From Actinomycetota bacterium (GTDB taxonomy: Bacteria; Actinomycetota; Actinomycetes; Streptosporangiales; Streptosporangiaceae), in NCBI GenBank assembly GCA_027314515.1, contig DAHVAR010000030.1, positions 1 through 64,000 of the forward strand: 64,000 nucleotides of DNA. Reading direction: 5' to 3'. The notes beneath the pieces are model-generated. The model made no database searches. It was not told where the DNA came from and saw only the letters and a program-made list of their open reading frames with translations. This document shows positions 50,481 to 59,861 of this stretch, piece after piece; positions within the stretch are counted from its first letter, which is position 1; each line of letters starts with the position of its first letter. A program made the translations under genes and the position numbers.

Positions 50481-51227
50481 ATGACCGCAGCGAACGATAT
50501 CAGGGTGGAGCACGGTCGCAAGCGGCTGCGAATCCTGCTGGCCGGGGAACTGGTAGCTGACACTACGAGCCCGCTGCTGGTCTGGGAGGTGCCTTACTAT
50601 CCGACGTACTACGTGCCAGCCGGCGACGTCAGGGCGGAGTTGGTCCCCTGCGGTTCGGATGCCCACAAGGTGCTCGGCGAGGCGGAGGTCCTGACCGTCA
50701 GGGTGCCGAGCGGTGCGGCGGCTGTCGGTGCCGCTCGCCGGTACGCGGCCAGCCCGGCACGCCAGCTGCACGATGCCGTGCGGTTCGAGTGGGAGGCGAT
50801 GAGCGAATGGCTGGAGGAGGACGAGCCGGTCTATACGCATGCTCGCGACCCGCACACCAGGGTGGACATCCTGGCCAGTTCACGGCACATCCGGGTGGAG
50901 GTCGACGGCGTCACGGTGGCCGACTCGACCAGCCCGCGCATCCTGTTCGAGACAGGATTGCCGCCGCGCTACTACCTGCCGCTCACCGACATCAGGACCG
51001 ACCTGCTCAGGCCATCGGACACCCAGACCCACTGCCCTTACAAGGGCATGGCCAGTTACTGGTCGGTCGATACCGGCACGCACCTGCACGAGGACATCGT
51101 CTGGATGTACCGCACGCCACTGCCGGAGAGCCAGAAGATTGCCGGGCTGGCAGCCTTCTACGACGAGAAGGCCGACGTGTACGTTGACGGGGTCCATCAG
51201 CGTCAGCCCCACACGAAGTGGAGCTGA
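50481..51227 (+). CDS. Tandem DUF427-domain protein
   Basis: A 248-residue protein with two DUF427 beta-barrel units: the first around LRILLAGELVADTTSPLLVW ... YYPTYYVPAGDV, the second around HIRVEVDGVTVADSTSPRIL ... PPRYYLPLTDIR followed by THCPYKGMASYW. DUF427 proteins are widespread in actinobacteria and of unknown function. The start (ATG 50481) has a perfect AAGGAGG six bases upstream. It diverges from ppx and converges with the dipeptidase. Confidence 0.85.
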   Translation: MTAANDIRVEHGRKRLRILLAGELVADTTSPLLVWEVPYYPTYYVPAGDVRAELVPCGSDAHKVLGEAEVLTVRVPSGAAAVGAARRYAASPARQLHDAVRFEWEAMSEWLEEDEPVYTHARDPHTRVDILASSRHIRVEVDGVTVADSTSPRILFETGLPPRYYLPLTDIRTDLLRPSDTQTHCPYKGMASYWSVDTGTHLHEDIVWMYRTPLPESQKIAGLAAFYDEKADVYVDGVHQRQPHTKWS

Positions 51228-51242
51228 CCCAGCCGGGCTACC

Positions 51243-52529
51243 TCAGCCGTCGAGGTCCTCGATCCGCGCCGCGGACGGCAGCCGTGCTGCTTGAAGCGCA
51301 ACGGCGGCCGACTCCGCGTCCTGCATGACTCGCAGCAGGTTGCCGCACGTCAGTTTCGAGCAGTCCAGCTCCGACCAGCCCCGGTCGAGCAGCGCGTCGA
51401 TGAGCGCCGGATAGCAGGACACATCCTCCAGGCCAGCTGGCAGCGCGCCGACACCGTCATAGTCGCCGCCGACGCCGATGTGGTCGATCCCGGCGACCTG
51501 GCGCACGTGCTCGGCGTGAGCTACCACGTCGGCAAGCGTGGCGCGGGGCGGCGGATGCTCAGCAGCCCAGCTGCGCCTGACCTCCTGGCGGCTGGCGAGG
51601 TCGCGGTGGTCAAGGCCGCGGCGTTCCATCTCCGCGGCCAGCTCAAGGTCCCAGTCCCGGCAGCGCTGCGACACGAAGGCCGGCACGAACGTGATCATGC
51701 ACAAGCCGCCGTTAGCGGCCAGCCTGGCCAGGATCGCGTCCGGCACGTTGCGCGGGTGGTCGCAGATGGCGAGGGCTGAGGAGTGGGAGAAGATGACCGG
51801 CGCCTCGGCTGTGTCCAGCGCGTCGCTCATCGTCGCCGGGGCGACGTGGGACAGGTCGACCAGCATGCCCAGCCGCTGCATCTCGCGGACGACCTCCCGG
51901 CCGAACGCGGTGAGACCGCCGGCGGCCGGCTCGTCTGTTGCCGAGTCGGCCCAGGGCAGGTTCAGGTTATGAGTCAGGGTCATGTACCGGACGCCGAGGG
52001 AGTAGAACGCCCGCAGGGTGCCCAGCGAGTTGGCGATCGAGTGGCCGCCTTCGGCGCCAAGCAGGGACGCGATGCGCCCGTCGGCCATGATCCGTTTCAC
52101 ATCTGCTGCGGTGGACGCCAGTTCGAGCGCCCCCCGATAGCGCGCCACGAGTTGCCTGACCAGGTCTATCTGCTCAATCGTGGTCACCACCGCCGCCTCG
52201 CCCTGCAGTTCGGCGGGCACGTAAACGGACCAGAACTGTGCGCCGACGCCACCCTTGAAGAGGCGGGGCAAGTCGGTGTGGGTGAACTCGACGTGCGCCG
52301 CTATGTCGATCCCGGCCGGATCTGCCGAGCCGGATTCGCGCAGCGCCCAGGCCAGGTCGTTGTGCCCGTCGATCACCGGGTAGCTGTCGAGCAGGGCGCG
52401 CCCCGCGCTCGGGCTGACACCCCCGGCGGCGAGGGATGCTGCCGCCGGGGAAGCCGCGGCCGGGGAGCCGACGTCGGGGGCGGGTGCGTCTGGGGCGGGT
52501 GCGTCGGGGGCGGGGGCGTCAGTAGTCAT
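51243..52529 (-). CDS. Membrane dipeptidase (M19 family)
   Basis: A 428-residue zinc dipeptidase: [11 protein letters not shown] (HxD), [10 protein letters not shown] (bridging Glu), [10 protein letters not shown] and FSHSSALAI (His ligands) and [11 protein letters not shown]19 enzymes cleave dipeptides, including D-residue-containing ones from cell-wall turnover. The N-terminal 40 residues are a low-complexity [12 protein letters not shown] tract from short DNA repeats, with no obvious signal peptide; it may be cytosolic. Confidence 0.92.
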   Translation of the reverse strand: MTTDAPAPDAPAPDAPAPDVGSPAAASPAAASLAAGGVSPSAGRALLDSYPVIDGHNDLAWALRESGSADPAGIDIAAHVEFTHTDLPRLFKGGVGAQFWSVYVPAELQGEAAVVTTIEQIDLVRQLVARYRGALELASTAADVKRIMADGRIASLLGAEGGHSIANSLGTLRAFYSLGVRYMTLTHNLNLPWADSATDEPAAGGLTAFGREVVREMQRLGMLVDLSHVAPATMSDALDTAEAPVIFSHSSALAICDHPRNVPDAILARLAANGGLCMITFVPAFVSQRCRDWDLELAAEMERRGLDHRDLASRQEVRRSWAAEHPPPRATLADVVAHAEHVRQVAGIDHIGVGGDYDGVGALPAGLEDVSCYPALIDALLDRGWSELDCSKLTCGNLLRVMQDAESAAVALQAARLPSAARIEDLDG

Positions 52530-52588
52530 TCGCCAAGGGTAAGCGGGCCGGCCTGGCCCGGGCGGGCCAGGGATGCCAGGATGTCACC

Positions 52589-52807
52589 GTGTACCGGCAG
52601 CGTCTCACCTGGTGGATCATCGGCACGGTCCTGGCCTGCGCCGCGCTCGGCGCCTTTTTCGGCCATCACATCGGCGACGGGGGCAGCGGCAACATCGCGC
52701 TGATCAGCGCGACCTGCGCGGTACTCGGATCGTTCCTGCCCGGCACGGCGGCCCGGATCTGGGTGAAGCTGCACGGGCGGGGCAGACCGCGCCAGGGCGC
52801 GGCCTGA
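52589..52807 (+). CDS. Small membrane protein with two hydrophobic helices
   Basis: A 72-residue protein starting with GTG at 52589 (YRQRLTWWIIGTVLACAALG), with a second hydrophobic stretch (NIALISATCAVLGSFLPGTA) and a basic C terminus (WVKLHGRGRPRQGAA). No family recognised. It is divergent from the dipeptidase gene, separated by 59 bp that must hold both promoters. Confidence 0.55.
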   Translation: MYRQRLTWWIIGTVLACAALGAFFGHHIGDGGSGNIALISATCAVLGSFLPGTAARIWVKLHGRGRPRQGAA

Positions 52808-52917
52808 CGCGGCACGCTGCCTTACGGCTGCATCACGTTCCCGGAGTGCAACAAGCGCCTCCCGGCCCGAGGTAGCCGGGCTCGGCGGCGACACGCGTTG
52901 TGTGGCATTCTGCCGAT

Positions 52918-54762
52918 ATGGGCCTCGACATCGCCACCATTCTCGACATCCGCTTCTACCAGGCCTTCGACATCGACGCAGCCGGACGAGTGCTGGCCGG
53001 CGACGACGACTCCGGCAGTACGCAGCTCATCGAGGTCGCGCCTGACGGCTCCCGCACCACGCTCACCGCGCTGCCTGGCCCTTGCTCGGGACGCTACCTG
53101 CCGGGCCAGCGCGCCGTCCTGGTCTCGCATGACGCTGGCGGCGACGAACTGCATCAGATCTCCGTCTTGCGCCTGCCGCCGGAGTCCGGGCAGCCGGCCG
53201 GACTCGCTCAGCTCGAGCCGCTGGTACACGATCCCCGGTACATGCACACGCTCGCCGACGTGCAAGACGGGCGGATCTGCTACCTGACCAACCGGCGCAA
53301 CGGCGTGGACTTTGACCCGGTGATCCTCGACCTGGCCCGCCGCGGCGAGCGTCAGCTGCAGTTCGGCAGCCGACGGTATGACGAGGCCGTGCTCTCCGCC
53401 GATGGCCGCTGGCTCGCGCTCACCGTCTCCTCGCCGATCACCGCCAACTCCGAGCACGTCGCGCTTGTCGACCTCGCCGCGGAGGCGGGCCAGGAGCAAT
53501 TGCTCGACATCACCCCGGCGGATGCGCCAGCGCTGAACCGCTGCCTGTGCTTCAGCCCGGACAGTGCGGCGCTGTACGTCACCTCGAACAATGACCGCGA
53601 GTTCACCGGCGTCGTCCGGTACGACCTGGCGACCGGAAGCCGGCACTGGCTGGTCGCCGACGACGGCATGGACATCAGCGGCTGGCTGTCCCCGGACGGC
53701 GGGCTGCTGCTGATCGAGCGGAACAACGACGGCGCATCGGAACTCGCCGTGCATGACGCCGCGACCGGTGCGCACCTGCGCGATCTCCTGCTGCCGCCGG
53801 CTGGCTGCGCCGCAGCCGGGCCCGCGCCGGTCTGGGCGCCAGACTCAACGGCGGTCGCGGTGTCGTTCAGCGGCCCCGACATGCCGTCCGACGTGCTGGT
53901 GCTGCCGGTAGCGGACGGTCCGGCACGGCCGCTGACGAACTCTGCCAGCGGGCTCGGTGGCGAACGAGCAGCGCGGCCAGAGTCGCACCGGATCCCGGCA
54001 CCCGACGGCGAGCTCATCCCCTGCCAGGTGTACCGGCCAACGACGAGCGCTCCGGGCCTGGCGGGCTCAGCGGTGCTCGTCGTACACGGCGGCCCGGAGA
54101 GCCAGGCTCGGCAGAACTTCTCGGTCTACGTCCAGGCGCTAGCCGCCGCCGGGCACACCGTGCTGGTGCCGAATGTCCGGGGCTCTGTCGGCTACGGCAA
54201 GCGCTGGTATTCGGCCGACGACCGGCACCGCCGACTCGACTCGGTAGCCGACCTCGCCGCGGTGCACGCCTACCTGCCGGAAGTCGGCCTCGACCAGGGC
54301 CGCGCAGCCCTGTGGGGCGGCTCTTACGGCGGGTACATGGTCCTCGCCGGGCTGGCCTTCCAGCCTGACCTCTGGGCCGCCGGAGTGGACATCGTCGGCA
54401 TCGCCTCGCTGGTGACGTTCCTGGAGAACACTTCTGCCTACCGGCGGGCTTACCGTGAACGCGAGTACGGCACGCTCGCGCATGACCGCGAGTTCCTGCA
54501 CTCGGTGTCGCCGCTGACCAGGATCGACGCGATCACTGCGCCCCTGTTCATCATCCACGGGGCCAACGACCCCCGAGTGCCGCTGAGCGAAGCCGAGCAG
54601 ATTCATGCCGCCCTCACCAGCCGCGGCCGGGAGTGCGAGCTAGCTGTGTACGGCGACGAGGGGCACGGGCTGGCCAGGAGAGCCAGCCGGCTCGACGCGC
54701 TGCCGCGGGCAATGGCGTTCCTGGCCAGCCACCTTGCCGCCACAGCCGCAGCGGCCGGTTAG
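52918..54762 (+). CDS. S9 family prolyl oligopeptidase-like serine peptidase
   Basis: A 614-residue protein: N-terminal beta-propeller (residues about 1-370) and C-terminal alpha/beta-hydrolase. The nucleophile is the Ser in ALWGGSYGGYMVLAG, with the Asp in IHGANDPRVPLSEA and the His in YGDEGHGLARRA. VLVVHGGPESQARQNF is the oxyanion region. It cleaves short Pro-containing or acylated peptides. The start is either GTG 52900 or ATG 52918; I list the latter. Confidence 0.9.
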   Translation: MGLDIATILDIRFYQAFDIDAAGRVLAGDDDSGSTQLIEVAPDGSRTTLTALPGPCSGRYLPGQRAVLVSHDAGGDELHQISVLRLPPESGQPAGLAQLEPLVHDPRYMHTLADVQDGRICYLTNRRNGVDFDPVILDLARRGERQLQFGSRRYDEAVLSADGRWLALTVSSPITANSEHVALVDLAAEAGQEQLLDITPADAPALNRCLCFSPDSAALYVTSNNDREFTGVVRYDLATGSRHWLVADDGMDISGWLSPDGGLLLIERNNDGASELAVHDAATGAHLRDLLLPPAGCAAAGPAPVWAPDSTAVAVSFSGPDMPSDVLVLPVADGPARPLTNSASGLGGERAARPESHRIPAPDGELIPCQVYRPTTSAPGLAGSAVLVVHGGPESQARQNFSVYVQALAAAGHTVLVPNVRGSVGYGKRWYSADDRHRRLDSVADLAAVHAYLPEVGLDQGRAALWGGSYGGYMVLAGLAFQPDLWAAGVDIVGIASLVTFLENTSAYRRAYREREYGTLAHDREFLHSVSPLTRIDAITAPLFIIHGANDPRVPLSEAEQIHAALTSRGRECELAVYGDEGHGLARRASRLDALPRAMAFLASHLAATAAAAG

Positions 54763-54792
54763 CCGGACCGGGGTCCGACCCGGCTCTCGTCG

Positions 54793-55299
54793 TTACCGTT
54801 CCAGCAGCACGTAGGTGTTCTGCTTACCGTCCTGTGCACAGACGTGCGTGCCGACGCGCCGGAAACCAAGCCGCTCGCACAACCGGAGACTGCGCTCATT
54901 CCAGTCAAGGACTACCGCGCGCATCCGGACGTCGGCGGTTCCCGCCTCAGCGGCGATGTGCGCCACCACGGCGAAGCCGAAGTCCGAGCCGACGCGGATG
55001 CCGACCAGGTCCGGCCTCATGCCGACGCCCACGTCCAGGAAGCCCGGCTTCTCGGCGAGCCCTGGCACCCGCGCTTCCTGGCCGGTGCAGATGTAGCCGA
55101 CAAGCGAGTCGGTCTCAGCATCGGCGACTGCTTGGTAGCCGGCCTCGGCGCTGAGCAGGCCGTCCTCCGGCCGGCTGTCGTAAGTCCGCCATTGGCCCTG
55201 GTACCGCCAGGTTGCGATGTGCCCGGCGGCTGCCTCGCTGAGCGGCCGGATTACCAGCCCGGCCGGACGGCGGGCAGCCGGATTCTGTGCTGCCGTCAT
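54793..55299 (-). CDS. GNAT family N-acetyltransferase
   Basis: A 168-residue GNAT with LVIRPLSEAAAGHIATWRYQ, a VGVGMRPDLVGIRVGSDFGF acetyl-CoA motif region and RLCERLGFRRVGTHV. The start, ATG 55297-55299, overlaps the preceding gene by 4 bp. Substrate unknown. It forms a pair with the RimJ-like gene upstream. Confidence 0.85.
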   Translation of the reverse strand: MTAAQNPAARRPAGLVIRPLSEAAAGHIATWRYQGQWRTYDSRPEDGLLSAEAGYQAVADAETDSLVGYICTGQEARVPGLAEKPGFLDVGVGMRPDLVGIRVGSDFGFAVVAHIAAEAGTADVRMRAVVLDWNERSLRLCERLGFRRVGTHVCAQDGKQNTYVLLER

Positions 55300-55877
55300 C
55301 GCGCCCGCCCGCCCTGCTGAGGAAGCCCGCGGTGCGCGGCCCATTCGCGGTCCAGGATCGACATGGTGTCAGCGTCGACCCACTGGCCGTCCCACAGCAG
55401 CGCGTCTCGCGTAGTGCCCTCGTGCACGAAGCCGACCTTGTCGTAAACCCGGCGAGCCCGCGGATTGAACAGGTAGACCGAGAGTTCGACCCGGTGCAGG
55501 CCGACCGTCTCGAAGGCATGCGCCAGCATCAGCCTGGTGGCTTCGGTGCCCAGGCCACGGCCACGGTTCCGGTCGTAGAACACGATGATCCGGAAGTTGC
55601 ACGAGCGGTTGTCGCGGTCGAGTTCGTTGAGTACAACCTCGCCGACATAGTTCCCTGCCGCCCGGTCGACGATGGCCAGGTCGAGCCGGTCGTCGAAGTC
55701 TGCCCTGGTTGCATACCAGCGCTCCCGCGCACCGACGGCGAACTCGTGGTGCGTGCCAGTGAGCCGGTCGCCCTCCGGGTCAGGCTCGAGCATAGCCGCG
55801 ACATCCGCCACCTCGACGGGCCGCAGCAGGACCTTCTCGCCACGCAGGGACGGCTTGTCGGCTAGGGATATCGGCAC
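55296..55877 (-). CDS. RimJ/RimL-like GNAT acetyltransferase
   Basis: A 193-residue GNAT: LLRPVEVADVAAMLEPDPEG, NFRIIVFYDRNRGRGLGTEA (acetyl-CoA loop), and VELSVYLFNPRARRVYDKVGF. RimJ/L-type enzymes acetylate ribosomal protein N termini or small amines; the substrate here is unknown. Two GNATs in tandem with a 4-bp overlap suggest joint expression. Confidence 0.88.
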   Translation of the reverse strand: MPISLADKPSLRGEKVLLRPVEVADVAAMLEPDPEGDRLTGTHHEFAVGARERWYATRADFDDRLDLAIVDRAAGNYVGEVVLNELDRDNRSCNFRIIVFYDRNRGRGLGTEATRLMLAHAFETVGLHRVELSVYLFNPRARRVYDKVGFVHEGTTRDALLWDGQWVDADTMSILDREWAAHRGLPQQGGRAR

Positions 55878-55978
55878 GCCGGGCGACTCTGCCAGAGTGA
55901 GCAGCCGCGGTCAATCCAGTTAGCCCCAGGCTCGGTCAGCCTGGCGGCTTTGCCACGCGCGTGCGGGACAATCGCCGC

Positions 55979-56311
55979 ATGACAGTAGCCCGGTCCATCG
56001 GATTGTTCGTCGCCGCCGGCCTCGCCGAGATAGGCGGCGGCTACCTGATCTGGCGCTGGCTCCGGGAGGGAGCACCGGTCCTGTTCGGCGTGCTTGGCGG
56101 GATCATCCTGGTGATCTACGGGATCATCCCGACGCTGCAGCGCAGCAACGACTTCGGCCGCATCTATGCCGCGTACGGCGGCGTGTTCGTCGTCGCGTCG
56201 CTGCTGTGGGGCTGGGGCGTCGACGGCGTCCGGCCCGACCGGTTCGATGCGGCTGGCGCGGTGGTCGTGCTCGCCGGAGTCGGCATCATCTACTTCGCCC
56301 CGCGCGGCTGA
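55979..56311 (+). CDS. YnfA/UPF0060 family membrane protein
   Basis: A 110-residue four-helix protein: [54 protein letters not shown] and [14 protein letters not shown]. It is the YnfA (SMR-like) family; its transport role is uncertain. GACAAT six bases before the ATG suggests a leaderless start. A longer start at 55961 is less likely. Confidence 0.9.
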   Translation: MTVARSIGLFVAAGLAEIGGGYLIWRWLREGAPVLFGVLGGIILVIYGIIPTLQRSNDFGRIYAAYGGVFVVASLLWGWGVDGVRPDRFDAAGAVVVLAGVGIIYFAPRG

Positions 56312-56628
56312 GCCAGGCCGGGCAAACTGTCAGAACCGTCGCCGGAAAGCCGGGCGCTACCTTGAAGCCGAAGACCCGGGCAAGCATCCTGAAACAAGCT
56401 GGCCGGCGGGCGCGGCAATGAAGGGAGCAGCGGTGCGCGGCTGCATAGCCGTCTTCGAAGGCGACGACGAAATGGGCTACGTGTTGCAGGCAGCTGCGCC
56501 GGGGCGAATCCGTTCGCTCAGGACGCGCGCCAGGTGAGGCGGTAGGACGACGACGCCAAGGACCTGGAAGTGCCGACCCCGCCGGTCAGGCACGTCGCGC
56601 GAGTGCCGCCAGGACTGGGCCGGCCCCG
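56312..56628. other. Intergenic region with no confident gene
   Basis: Between ynfA and the inositol monophosphatase promoter region. A 39-residue open frame, 56418-56537 (MKGAAVRGCIAVFEGDDEMG...), exists but has no convincing SD or family. The region is otherwise unremarkable and leads into the tandem repeats. Confidence 0.35.
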
Positions 56629-56697
56629 CCGACCGGCCCGGACCAAAGCGGCCGACCGGCCCGGACCAAAGCGGCCGACCGGCCCGGACCAAAGCGG
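56629..56697. repeat. Three exact 23-bp tandem repeats upstream of an inositol monophosphatase gene
   Basis: The unit CCGACCGGCCCGGACCAAAG followed by CGG occurs three times without gaps (56629-56651, 56652-56674, 56675-56697). The unit length is not a multiple of three, consistent with a non-coding promoter repeat rather than a peptide repeat. It ends 16 bp before the -10 element proposed at 56713. Confidence 0.85.
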
Positions 56698-56725
56698 CCG
56701 CGCGGCAAGCGCTAGCGTGGCGACC

Positions 56726-57523
56726 GTGCTGATCGACGCGGTGACCGACATCCTGCGCGAGGCGGCCGAGGTGGCGATCGTGCCCCGGTTCCGCGCGCTG
56801 GCCGCGGGCGACGTGTCGGAGAAGTCCCCCGGCGAGGTCGTCACCGTCGCCGACCAGGAGGCCGAGGAGCTGATCACGCCGCGGCTGCGGGCGCTGGTCA
56901 ACGCCCCGGTTGTCGGGGAAGAAGCGACGGCCGCACATCCCGGCCTGCTCAGCGCGCTGGACGGGGCGGACGCCGCGTGGGTCGTCGATCCGCTGGACGG
57001 GACGGCGAACTACATCGCCGGTCAGCCGCAGTGGGCCGTCATGGCCGCCCTCATCCAGCGCGGCGCGACGGTCGCCGCCTGGATCGTCCGCCCCGTCGAC
57101 GGCAGCGTCTACGTGGCCGAGTCTGGCGCGGGATCGTGGCGCAACGGGGTTCGCATCCGGCGTGAGCCGGCCCCGGCTCAGGCGGCTGAGCTGCGCGGGG
57201 CCGCGCACACGCGGTTCCTTGACCCGGCCAGCAGGGCCCGGGCCAAGGCCGCCGCACCGATGTTTGCCGAGCTCAGGGCCGGCTCGTCGTGTGCCGGTTA
57301 CAGCTATCCGGACCTTGTCGACGGAGAACTGGACTTCCTGCTGTTCTGGCGGACGCTGCCGTGGGATCACGCTCCCGGCACCCTGCTGGCGACCGAGGCG
57401 GGCTGCACCGCGCGGCGCCCGGACGGCACCGCGTACCGGCCCGCCGACCAGGGTCCCGGACTGCTGGTCGCGGCAGGGGACCGCTGCTGGGACACGGTCC
57501 GGCCGCTGCTGCTGCTGGGCTAA
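56726..57523 (+). CDS. Inositol monophosphatase family protein
   Basis: A 265-residue Mg/Li-sensitive phosphatase: VVTVADQEAEELI, VGEEATAAHPG, WVVDPLDGTANYI (DPLDGT metal-binding motif) and LPWDHAPGTLLATEAGC. It may act on inositol-1-phosphate, histidinol phosphate or other sugar phosphates. The GTG at 56726 is preferred because TAGCGT (56713-56718), a -10-like element, lies seven bases upstream, giving a leaderless start; an in-frame GTG lies at 56717. Confidence 0.88.
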   Translation: MLIDAVTDILREAAEVAIVPRFRALAAGDVSEKSPGEVVTVADQEAEELITPRLRALVNAPVVGEEATAAHPGLLSALDGADAAWVVDPLDGTANYIAGQPQWAVMAALIQRGATVAAWIVRPVDGSVYVAESGAGSWRNGVRIRREPAPAQAAELRGAAHTRFLDPASRARAKAAAPMFAELRAGSSCAGYSYPDLVDGELDFLLFWRTLPWDHAPGTLLATEAGCTARRPDGTAYRPADQGPGLLVAAGDRCWDTVRPLLLLG

Positions 57524-57672
57524 CCCGATCCGCCGCCGGGCTGACCTCTGCCGACCGGGAGGGACGCAGGCGACTGGGAGAAAGTACCCCGTTCCCGGCC
57601 TTAATGGTCTTCTTTATCACCGATACTTGGCAGGGCGGACGCCAGCGCGGGCGGCCCGGAAGGAGCTCACTC

Positions 57673-58395
57673 ATGCCGCGGTACGGCCGGGTCGTTGTCA
57701 AGCTGAGCGGCGAGGCGCTGGCCGGCCAGGCCGGGTCGGGCGCGGACCCGGCCAGCCTGTCCCGGGTAGCCGACGAGGTCCTGTCGGTGCGTGAACTCGG
57801 CGTGCAGGTGGCGGTGGTGGTCGGCGGCGGCAACTTCTTCCGCGGGCGGATGGCTGACGGCTGGGGCATCAGCAGGGCCGAGGCTGACAACATCGGCATG
57901 CTCGGCACCATCATGAACTGCCTGATGCTCCGCGGGGCGCTGACGGCGCGGACCGAGATCGACGTGCGGGTCATGACCGCGGTACCGATGCAGAGCGTCG
58001 CCGAGCCATTCATCCGGCTGCGAGCCGTCCGGCACCTGGAGCACGGCTCGATCGTGCTGCTCGCGGGCGGGATCGGGCAGCCGTACGTGACCACGGACTA
58101 TCCGGCCGTCCAGCGGGCGCTCGAACTCGAGGCAGACGCGCTGCTGGTGGCCAAGCGGGGCGTGGACGGCGTCTACGACAGCGATCCGAAGGCCAACCCG
58201 GACGCGGTCAGGTACGACCGGCTCAACTACGACGAGGCTCTGGCGGCAGGCGTGCGGGTGATGGACACCAGCGCGTTCGTCCTGGCCAACGAGCAGTCCC
58301 TGACGATGCACGTGTTCGACGTCGCGGCCGACAAGGCGATGCGCGCGATCTGCGAGGGAGCGGATCTCGGCACCCGGATCAGCCCCAAGGCCTGA
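57673..58395 (+). CDS. pyrH: UMP kinase (PyrH family), stand-alone
   Basis: A 240-residue amino-acid-kinase-fold UMP kinase: VVVKLSGEALAGQAG, AVVVGGGNFFRGR, DNIGMLGTIMNCLMLRGAL, PYVTTDYPAVQRALELEA and KRGVDGVYDSDPK. It phosphorylates UMP to UDP. The usual rpsB-tsf-pyrH-frr context is absent, so it is probably a paralogue rather than the housekeeping copy. The ATG at 57673 has AAGGAGCTC upstream. Convergent with livK through a strong terminator. Confidence 0.9.
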   Translation: MPRYGRVVVKLSGEALAGQAGSGADPASLSRVADEVLSVRELGVQVAVVVGGGNFFRGRMADGWGISRAEADNIGMLGTIMNCLMLRGALTARTEIDVRVMTAVPMQSVAEPFIRLRAVRHLEHGSIVLLAGGIGQPYVTTDYPAVQRALELEADALLVAKRGVDGVYDSDPKANPDAVRYDRLNYDEALAAGVRVMDTSAFVLANEQSLTMHVFDVAADKAMRAICEGADLGTRISPKA

Positions 58396-58444
58396 CCCCG
58401 CCGTCGCCCGGACGCGTCGCCCGGCACCTGGCGGGCCCGGTAAG

Positions 58445-58478
58445 CCGGGAGCGGCTGAGATAGCTCAGCCGCTCCCGG
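58445..58478. terminator. Perfect 15-bp bidirectional terminator hairpin
   Basis: CCGGGAGCGGCTGAG (58445-58459) pairs perfectly with CTCAGCCGCTCCCGG (58464-58478) around an ATAG loop. It sits between the convergent pyrH and livK genes and can serve both. Confidence 0.85.
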
Positions 58479-58522
58479 AGCCCGATGGCCAGCGGCTGCT
58501 TCCGTCGCTGGCTGCCACGCTG

Positions 58523-59785
58523 TCAGTACAGGGCTGCCAGCGCGCTCGCGGCCTCGAGGAAGACGGTGTGCAGGTTGCCACTCGGGTCGAACTGCACCAC
58601 TTCGAAGGACGAGAACACGTTGTGGTACTTGTTGAAATTCTCGTTCCCGCTGGCACCCTGGTAGTTAATCTTCGTTCCCTTCTTGAGCAGCGCCACGCAG
58701 CTCGGGTAGCTGTAGCACTTCGTGCCGGGCGGGTTGGTGACCTTAGTGATGAACGGCCGCCAGACCGTGGGCTTGGTCGAGTGCGCCGCCGTCATGGCAA
58801 GCGCCGCGATGACCACGGCGTCGTACATGGCCGGGGAGGCCGGCAGCGGCTTGCTGGTGTGCCAGACGGCCTGGTAAGCCTTGAGGAATGCCGCATTGGA
58901 CTGGGCGTAGGCCGGCGGTGCCGCCATCCCGGTCATCCACTTCGACGCGTTCTTCAGGCCCACAGCCTGCGCCAGCTGGATAGATGCGCCAGTGTCGCCA
59001 GTGATGAAAGGCAGGTTCATGTGGCCGAGCTGGGAGACATTGGCAAAGAACGTACTCGCCGTTTGCGGGTCCATGTGGAAGAACACGCACTGCGGTGCTG
59101 TGCCGTTGAAGAGCTTGGCAACGGCGGACAAGTATGAGCTCTGGGCCGCGACGATGGTCGCTGAGGCGACGATCTTGCCGCCAAGATGCTCGAAGGCGTG
59201 CGTTACCGGGCCTACCTCGGCCTGGGCATTCGGCCCTGAGTCATAGACCTCAGCAGCCCGCCGGCAGCCTTTGGCCTTGTATGCGTAGTACGCCTCGCCG
59301 GACAACAGCTCAGAATCCGACGGAAAGACCCGGTAGACATACGGGTAATTCATGTAGTCGAGCTGCGTGGTCCCGCCCTCCATGAGGTCGACCACGTGAT
59401 CGGGACCGAACTGGCGGATGACGCCTTCGATCTCAAGGGACGAGGGACCGAAGACCGCGACGGGGTTTCGCAGCAGCAACGTCCGGAAAGCCGTCACCGC
59501 GTCAACTGGGTCACCGGCGGTGTCTTCCAGCTGCCCGCTCAGCTTGGCACCCATGACCCCGCCGCTGTGGTTGACTGCATATAGGCCGGCCTCGACACCG
59601 TGATCGAACCACTGGCCGACGAAAGCTTCCTTGCCGCTCATGGGCAGCAGGATCCCGACGGGAACGGTCTTGGACCCGCTGGTGGTCGGGCCCGAGCTGC
59701 CGCAGGCGGTGATCAGCAGGGATCCGGCTGCGATAAGCACAAGACCCCACCTCATCCGCCCTAGCCTTGCGATGGTCATGGACAT
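58523..59785 (-). CDS. livK: Branched-chain amino-acid ABC transporter substrate-binding lipoprotein
   Basis: A 420-residue type I periplasmic binding protein. The signal ends LLITACGSSG (lipidated Cys28). The body has PVGILLPMSGKEAFVGQWFD, AVFGPSSLEIEGVI and a C-terminal SSFEVVQFDPSGNLHTVFLE. It captures a branched-chain amino acid or related compound for the LivHMGF transporter encoded upstream. The ATG at 59783-59785 has AAGGAGAG; the longer frame into the intergenic region is not used. Confidence 0.9.
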   Translation of the reverse strand: MSMTIARLGRMRWGLVLIAAGSLLITACGSSGPTTSGSKTVPVGILLPMSGKEAFVGQWFDHGVEAGLYAVNHSGGVMGAKLSGQLEDTAGDPVDAVTAFRTLLLRNPVAVFGPSSLEIEGVIRQFGPDHVVDLMEGGTTQLDYMNYPYVYRVFPSDSELLSGEAYYAYKAKGCRRAAEVYDSGPNAQAEVGPVTHAFEHLGGKIVASATIVAAQSSYLSAVAKLFNGTAPQCVFFHMDPQTASTFFANVSQLGHMNLPFITGDTGASIQLAQAVGLKNASKWMTGMAAPPAYAQSNAAFLKAYQAVWHTSKPLPASPAMYDAVVIAALAMTAAHSTKPTVWRPFITKVTNPPGTKCYSYPSCVALLKKGTKINYQGASGNENFNKYHNVFSSFEVVQFDPSGNLHTVFLEAASALAALY

Positions 59786-59861
59786 CGACTCTCCTTCTTG
59801 CCTCTGTTGTTCATGGCTGGCCCAATTGGTGTGCCGGAGCCACTCCGGCATGCCGTCGACA

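Noticed and set aside
56418-56537. 39-residue plus-strand open frame
   Set aside because: No convincing SD and no resemblance to a known protein; mentioned only as part of the intergenic description.
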